Below, piece by piece: positions 59,256-64,000 of a DNA stretch of 64,000 nucleotides; position 1 is the stretch's first letter, and every line of letters begins with the position of its first letter. This DNA is from Gambelia wislizenii (taxonomy: Eukaryota; Chordata; Lepidosauria; Squamata; Crotaphytidae). The notes below the pieces were generated by a model. The model was not told the DNA's origin, did not search any database, and saw only the letters and a program-made list of their open reading frames with translations. The translations under genes were made by a program, and so were the position numbers. The stretch lies in the NCBI GenBank assembly GCA_030847615.1, contig JAUMIR010000001.1, positions 87,283,501 through 87,347,500 on the forward strand. The letters run 5' to 3'.

Positions 59256-60299
59256 TATTTGTTCCCTCTATTCCCGCCCACCCCTGATCTGGGCTTGGTG
59301 CCTCCCCTGTCCCAGCTCATTTTGCAAGGTTCTGTGCCCCTAACCCCCATGGATGTGGAGGGCCAGCTGTACATAAAAAGTGACAACTTAAATGATTGAT
59401 TTAAACCAAGTTACCGATTTTGAAATCTACATTGAACAAGCATTCTTATCAAGTTCATAAAGCAATTAAAACATAATTGGCTTGCAGCTAAAGTGTCTTG
59501 ACTACCAAAAAAGTGGTCCCACAGCCTACTTGTCTTTTTCCTTATAGAATGACACATCTGCTTGTACTTCAGGAAAAAAATCGTAAAATTAATGGGTTTC
59601 CATTTGACTTTTTCAGGACAAATTTAAAGGCACTCAGCAAGCCATTTACTTGAAGAGCAGCCTGGAGCCAAATTAGTCTTCTGAAATGGCAGCTCTGCCT
59701 TGCCTCATGGCAAACTATTTTTGGAATTCAAGAGTGATTCAAAAAGTAGCTTGCTGTATGACATGAAGATCAACTGTTCAAAGGTTTTAAAAAAATAAAT
59801 AAAAATGCCACCAGGTTGGAGAAAGTCTGTTGCATGATTGTAGGAAGCTTTTTGGATTCCAAATGTTCATAATTTTCGGGGTGGGGGGTGGGGCTAGTTG
59901 TTACTGGAAAAATCCATTACTGGAAAGATACAGGTCCATGCTGTTTGGATGGTATAATCATGAATATTTATTTAATAATAGTTACAATTAACAATCATAC
60001 CTTGTCATATAATAATATTAAAATACTAAAAACTGTTTTCTTATTTTCCTTCTCCTCTCCCCCACATCACTTTCTTCTTTGGTGACTTTTTAAATTAGAA
60101 ATGGGAGCCCCTCCAGATGCAGTTGGGATGCAACTCAAAGCAGCAGGCATAGCTTTTAGGACCAGCAGCCCAAAAACATCTGAACTGTAAACCTGAAAGT
60201 AAGGACTGTCTTGTTTTTCCTGATTTGCAAGATGTTCTGTGAGCCTTTTTAGTTCAAATGTGGCCTCTCTCCTCTCTCTCTGGTTTTTCTTCACAAACG

Positions 60300-60862
60300 A
60301 AGATTCAGGAAGGACTCATCCCGTGCTTTCTGCAAGCGCGCTTCATGACTAAAAAGGCCAATCCAAGATAGACAAGTCCGGTTGCAGAAGGCACAGCAGA
60401 AGGTTTCCTTGGGTGATGTTTCCAGGTTGTGATTCTTTCTGTGTTGTCGTTTCGCTTCAAGACTTGTTTGGCGTGAGTTCTCAAATAAAGCTGCAGCATT
60501 GTGGATAGTGTGTCTCCATGCCTCCCGATGTGAGGCCAGGGCGAACCATTGTTGGTGATCAATTTGGCCAAGCCTGAGATGTCGTTTCAGGGAGTCCTTG
60601 TATCGCTTTTTGGAGTGCCCCTCTTACGCTGACCCGTGGCGAGTTCACTGTAGAGTACTATTTTTGGGAGGTGATGGTCCTCCATCGGAGAAATGTACCC
60701 TGCCAGCACAGCTGTGTTCTCAATATCATGGCCTCAATGCTGGTGATCCCTGCTTATCATTAGGGTACGCAAGCCTCTCTCCCACGACAAGGGAGCATCA
60801 ATGGAGAGGTGAAATGTGGCCTACAAATGCTTTAAAGCCTGACTGAACCCAAAGTGTAGTCA
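60300..60862 (-). pseudogene. LINE C terminus with zinc finger (RTE-like or related)
   Basis: Minus-strand reading in mixed frames: SIEAMILRTQLCWQG, then KKRYKDSLKRHLRLGQIDHQ, REAWRHTIHNAAALFENSR and FCCAFCNRTCLSWIGLFSHE, a C2H-type finger (C-x2-C ... H). This arrangement is the usual end of a group of vertebrate LINE ORFs. Frames are broken and RT is missing. The clade is not certain. Its 5' edge abuts the truncated CR1 at 60868. Confidence 0.7.
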
Positions 60863-60867
60863 CCAAT

Positions 60868-61855
60868 GGCTCCTCTTCATTCTGGAGAGAAGTGGCAAGC
60901 AGGGTGCCACAGGATTCTATTCAACATCTTTATCAAGGACTTGGATGAGGGAATAGAGGCCATGCTTATCAAGTTCACAGATGACACCAAATTAGGAGGG
61001 GTAGTGAATACTCAAGAGGACAGGATCAGAATTCAAAATGACCTTAAAATAGATCAGAAAGCTGGGCCAAAACTAGCAAAATGGATTCCAACAGGGAGAA
61101 ATGTAGGATACTACACTTGGGCAGTAAAAATGAAAAGCACACATATAGGATGGATAACAGCTGGCTTGACAGCAGTACATGCGAAAGGGATCTAGGAGTC
61201 TTAGTGGACCACAAACTGAACATGAGTCAGCAGTGTGATGTGGCAGCTAAAAAAGCCAATGCAATTCTAGGCTGCATCAATAGAAGTATAGTGTCTAGAT
61301 CAAGGGAAGTAATAGTGCCACTCTATTCTGCTTTGGTCAGACTTCACCTGGAATACTGTGTCCAGTTCTGGGCACCACAATTCAAGAAGAATATTGAGAA
61401 GCTGGAACATGTCCAGAGGAGGGCAACCAGAATGGTGAAAGGTCTGGAAGCCATGCCTATGAGAAGCAGCTTAGAGAGCTGGGTATGTTTAGCCTGGAGA
61501 AGAGAAAGTTAAGAGGTGAAATGATAGCCATGTTTAAATATCTGAAGGGATGTCATACCGGGGATGGAGAAAGCTTGTTTTCTGCTGTTCCAGAGATTAG
61601 GACAAGGAGCAATGGATTCACACTAAAAGAAATGAGCTTCCACCTAAAAATTAGAAAGAACTTCCTGACAGTAAGAGCTATTTGGCAGTACACTGCATGG
61701 AGTGTGGTAGAGTCTCCTTCTTTGGAGGTTTTTAAACAGAGGCTGGATGGCCATCTGTCAGGAATGCTTTGATTGTGCATTCTTGCATGGCAGGGGGTTG
61801 GACTGGATGGCCCTTGTGGTCTCTTCCAACTGTATGACTCTATATACTCTATATG
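60868..61855 (+). pseudogene. CR1 LINE, 5'-truncated 1-kb copy
   Basis: Starts inside RT (ILFNIFIKDLDEGIEAMLIK, FTDDTKLGG, where FADD has become FTDD), then RDLGVLVDHKLNMSQQCDVA, AILGCINRSIVSRSREVIV, LYSALVRLHLEYCVQFWAPQ, HVQRRATRMVKGLE and LEKRKLRGEMIAMFKYLKG. It is spread over three frames because of shifts near 61080 and 61490. The 3' end is GGACTGGATGGCCCTTGTGG and then a degenerate octamer tail. Confidence 0.93.
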
Positions 61856-62823
61856 GATAAATTTGTGATCCTTGACTTCAGATCAGCCAGAGGACAACAT
61901 GATTAGCTAGAGATCTGAAGGAACCTTACCTTATTGGTGAGTGAACAAAGCATGTGCAGTTGGAATATGGGTGCAGCTCCATTTAATTTGTTTCTCCCCA
62001 AGAAACAAGTGAAGAAATTTGGAGTTTAATCTAGGTTTCCTTCTCTGGTTTGCCAAAGAAGGAGCTGTACATATTCAAACACATTCTGAGTTCCAATTTG
62101 GGGGGAAAGGTAGAATAAAAATACACAAATTGAAGTAGTAGTAGTAGTAGCAGCAGGGATGACTGGGCAACATATATGAGCAAACTGTTGGTAACTGCTA
62201 GGTCAGAGTTCCTATGGATCCCTGACTTACTGTGACAACAGAGTTTTGTTGTGCCTTACACAAAAGAGGAAACTTTAATGCAGATATATCAATCTTGGGG
62301 CAGTAACCCTGGGTTCATTGGCTTGAGAAATGAGTAATGTGATGGCCTACTTCCTCCCCATTCTTCTGTTATAATGGGTTGAATGGATTAAACTAAATCA
62401 TGAATGGATTCAACTAACATTTCCTAGTTCAGATGTAACTGGAAGCTGCAGTTTAAACAAACAATGACTCCAGCACCAAAACTGGAGATACAACAGATGA
62501 GGGTATGTAGGGAGCATAGAGCTCATTGTTGGACCAAGAGGTTTTAAGATTTTTGGTTCAAGATTGACCAGATCATTTAATAAACAGTAAGGCAGGCTTT
62601 ACTATATTTTGAAAAGCAAAAAGAAGACACATTTACTGACCAGCTACTTCAAACCACCAATCGTTATCACAACTCTAACTTTAAATACCCCTACTATATA
62701 AGCTGTTGTAATTACTACAAAATATTTAATAGGCTTTGGGGAGGCTTTCCATTTAGAAACCACCCAAACCCATTCTCTTTTCCCCAGCCTGCCTGCCTCA
62801 GACATCTCTCTCTCACACACACA

Positions 62824-63600
62824 GGTTGCGTTTACATGGGCAAATATTCCCCTAAATATACCGCTAAGATTGCTCATTGTTCCCATGGATCGCGCCACAG
62901 TATCGCCTCATTCAGAAGCTGGGGAGGTAAAAAACCCAAATACAGTGTCTCAGGGGATCTCGCTACTTTTGCCGACTTATTTGAAAAGTAGCACGACTTA
63001 GCACATTATTGATAGTGTAAACAACCATTTCGCTAAGGGCTGTGTGAATTACCAGCAATCTTACCAATACAGTTGCAGCAGAGCTGCACTGTGATTGGTT
63101 CTTATGATGAAGGGGATAGGCTGGCTAGATGTGGAGTCAGGAGGGAGACTCAGTAGCCATATGAAATTAAAAATTCTTCCTGTCTACTGCTTGCTTTGGT
63201 GCCAAGGGAAGTCTGTACAGGGATCTACAGGGGGGAGGCAAAGGGTGAGATTCTTTGTCAATCAGCTGTTAACCACAGAGAAAAAAACCTTCCATCTGGA
63301 GTTTGACTTGGGGCCAGGCAGCTATGGGGGGGGGAGAGGCAAAGGGTAAGATTCTTTGTCCATCAGCTGTTAACCACGGAGTTGGGGCCAGGGCAGACAT
63401 TCCTATTGCATTCCTTTGTCTTCTCTCCAGTGCTTGGCCACGCCCCCCATATTTGGCTGTCTGAATCACAAAGCAGAAAAAACCAAAGAGCAACAAAATA
63501 TAGCTGTTTCCTCCATAGACCGTATAAACTACCCACCACTGGTGCGAAAAAGCGCTAAATCGCAATTTATCACAATAAAACCTGCTGTGTAATTGCAGCC
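62824..63600 (+). mobile_element. Family A inverted-repeat element, copy 3
   Basis: 777-bp copy colinear with 37709-38571, including AAATATACCGCTAAGAT, GTGTAAACAACCATTTCGC and the near-terminal AACACC-poor, GCGCTAAA-containing end. Termini are GGTTGCGTTTACATGGGC and inverted GGCTGCAATTACACAGC. The 3-bp duplication is ACA (62821-62823, 63601-63603). It has one internal duplication: the segment containing GGCAAAGGGTGAGATTCTTTG near 63238 recurs near 63338. Confidence 0.82.
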
Positions 63601-64000
63601 ACAATCTCTGAGGCGATACAGTTTCATCTTTTCCTCATGCTTCCTCCTCCTCCTCCTCCTCCTCTGCTTTCATGAACCAGCCTCTTTTATTCTCCCCAAG
63701 GAAGCTCAAGGGGAAAAAGCCCATACAAGAATAGTGAGGTTTATGGGGATCTTCTCTCACCTCAAACAATGCCCAACATTTCCTGCCTCTCCAAGTGGGA
63801 GAAACTCTCTCTTTTGTCTCATCCCCACCCCTTTTGACATTATATTCCTTGCCATCCATGGCTCCTCTGGCTTTCTGACATCCCATTATAGTTCCCTCAC
63901 CTCTCTACATCCCCCAAGAGCACCCCCAAGCCAGGCAACTGTCCTTCCACCCAGGCTCCCTCCCTACAGAAGACACTTCAGCCACAGCCCATGACATCAA
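63601..64000. other. Pyrimidine-rich intron sequence
   Basis: C/T-rich, otherwise featureless; the long plus-strand frame (63593-63994) is low complexity. Confidence 0.55.
63645..63666. repeat. (TCC)n microsatellite
   Basis: About seven units, following the family A copy. Confidence 0.9.

Larger units (their letters stand above)
58382..59369. mobile_element. Tigger-like element, 988 bp
   Basis: Ends TAGTCAACCCTCCATATAT and inverted CAGCTGGCCCTCCACATCC, flanked by TA on both sides (58380-58381, 59370-59371). The interior has a hairpin (58480-58575) and diverged tandem units (58822-59255). No transposase. Confidence 0.78.
29208..64000 (-). other. DISC1: upstream DISC1 intron sequence
   Basis: Everything above the 61-nt exon should be intron, or contain unrecognised upstream exons, because the exon encoding human residues about 640-661 was not found. 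Apart from the repeats listed, the longer stretches 33635-36346, 38575-39616, 41919-42870, 45656-46826, 54731-56466, 57000-57943, 59370-60299 and 61856-62823 show nothing I can name. Confidence 0.55.

Noticed and set aside
63593..63994. 133-codon plus-strand frame
   Set aside because: Pyrimidine-rich low-complexity translation with no domain.

Overview
The window looks like vertebrate, probably squamate (lizard-type), nuclear DNA. The evidence is the repeat content: tRNA-headed Sauria-type SINEs ending in CAACAA tails, RTE/BovB-like, L2, CR1 and L1 LINEs side by side, Penelope-like elements, and many short inverted-repeat DNA transposons. No bacterial, viral or organellar gene was seen. The species is not resolved.

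Only one host gene is visible. Two exons on the minus strand match the C-terminal coiled-coil part of DISC1: 29147-29207 (61 nt) and 3009-3279 (271 nt). Both have consensus splice sites and a compatible phase (AG + C gives Ser across the junction). They match human DISC1 from about residue 662 to about 770, as I recall that sequence. The intron between them is about 25.9 kb. Everything from 29208 to 64000 would be upstream intron, and 1-3008 downstream intron. I found no other DISC1 exon and no other gene.

The rest is intronic repeat landscape. (a) LINEs: a near-complete but inactivated L2 with a repeat-bearing 5' region (about 50067-53680, minus), other L2 pieces, three CR1 pieces, two L1 pieces (one with a perfect 17-bp target duplication), two BovB-like fragments, and the end of another LINE with a C-terminal zinc finger. 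(b) Penelope-like remnants, one flanked by a 9-bp duplication; a related repeat at 14561-14673 folds into an almost complete hammerhead ribozyme. (c) DNA transposons: a mariner relic, Tigger-like TA-target elements, hAT-like elements (one with a perfect 8-bp duplication), and at least eight non-autonomous families with different interiors but a common terminal rule (GG, seven variable bases, YANA) and 3-bp target duplications. (d) Sauria-type SINEs, minisatellites and microsatellites.

Nesting gives relative ages: a 588-bp inverted-repeat element sits in the mariner, which sits in a Tigger-like element; a CR1 end sits in a hAT-like element; a Penelope-like end interrupts a BovB-like LINE. The most unusual observations are the shared-terminus transposon network, the hammerhead fold, and a U2 snRNA fragment carried inside one network element. 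All calls were made by eye; no database search was run.
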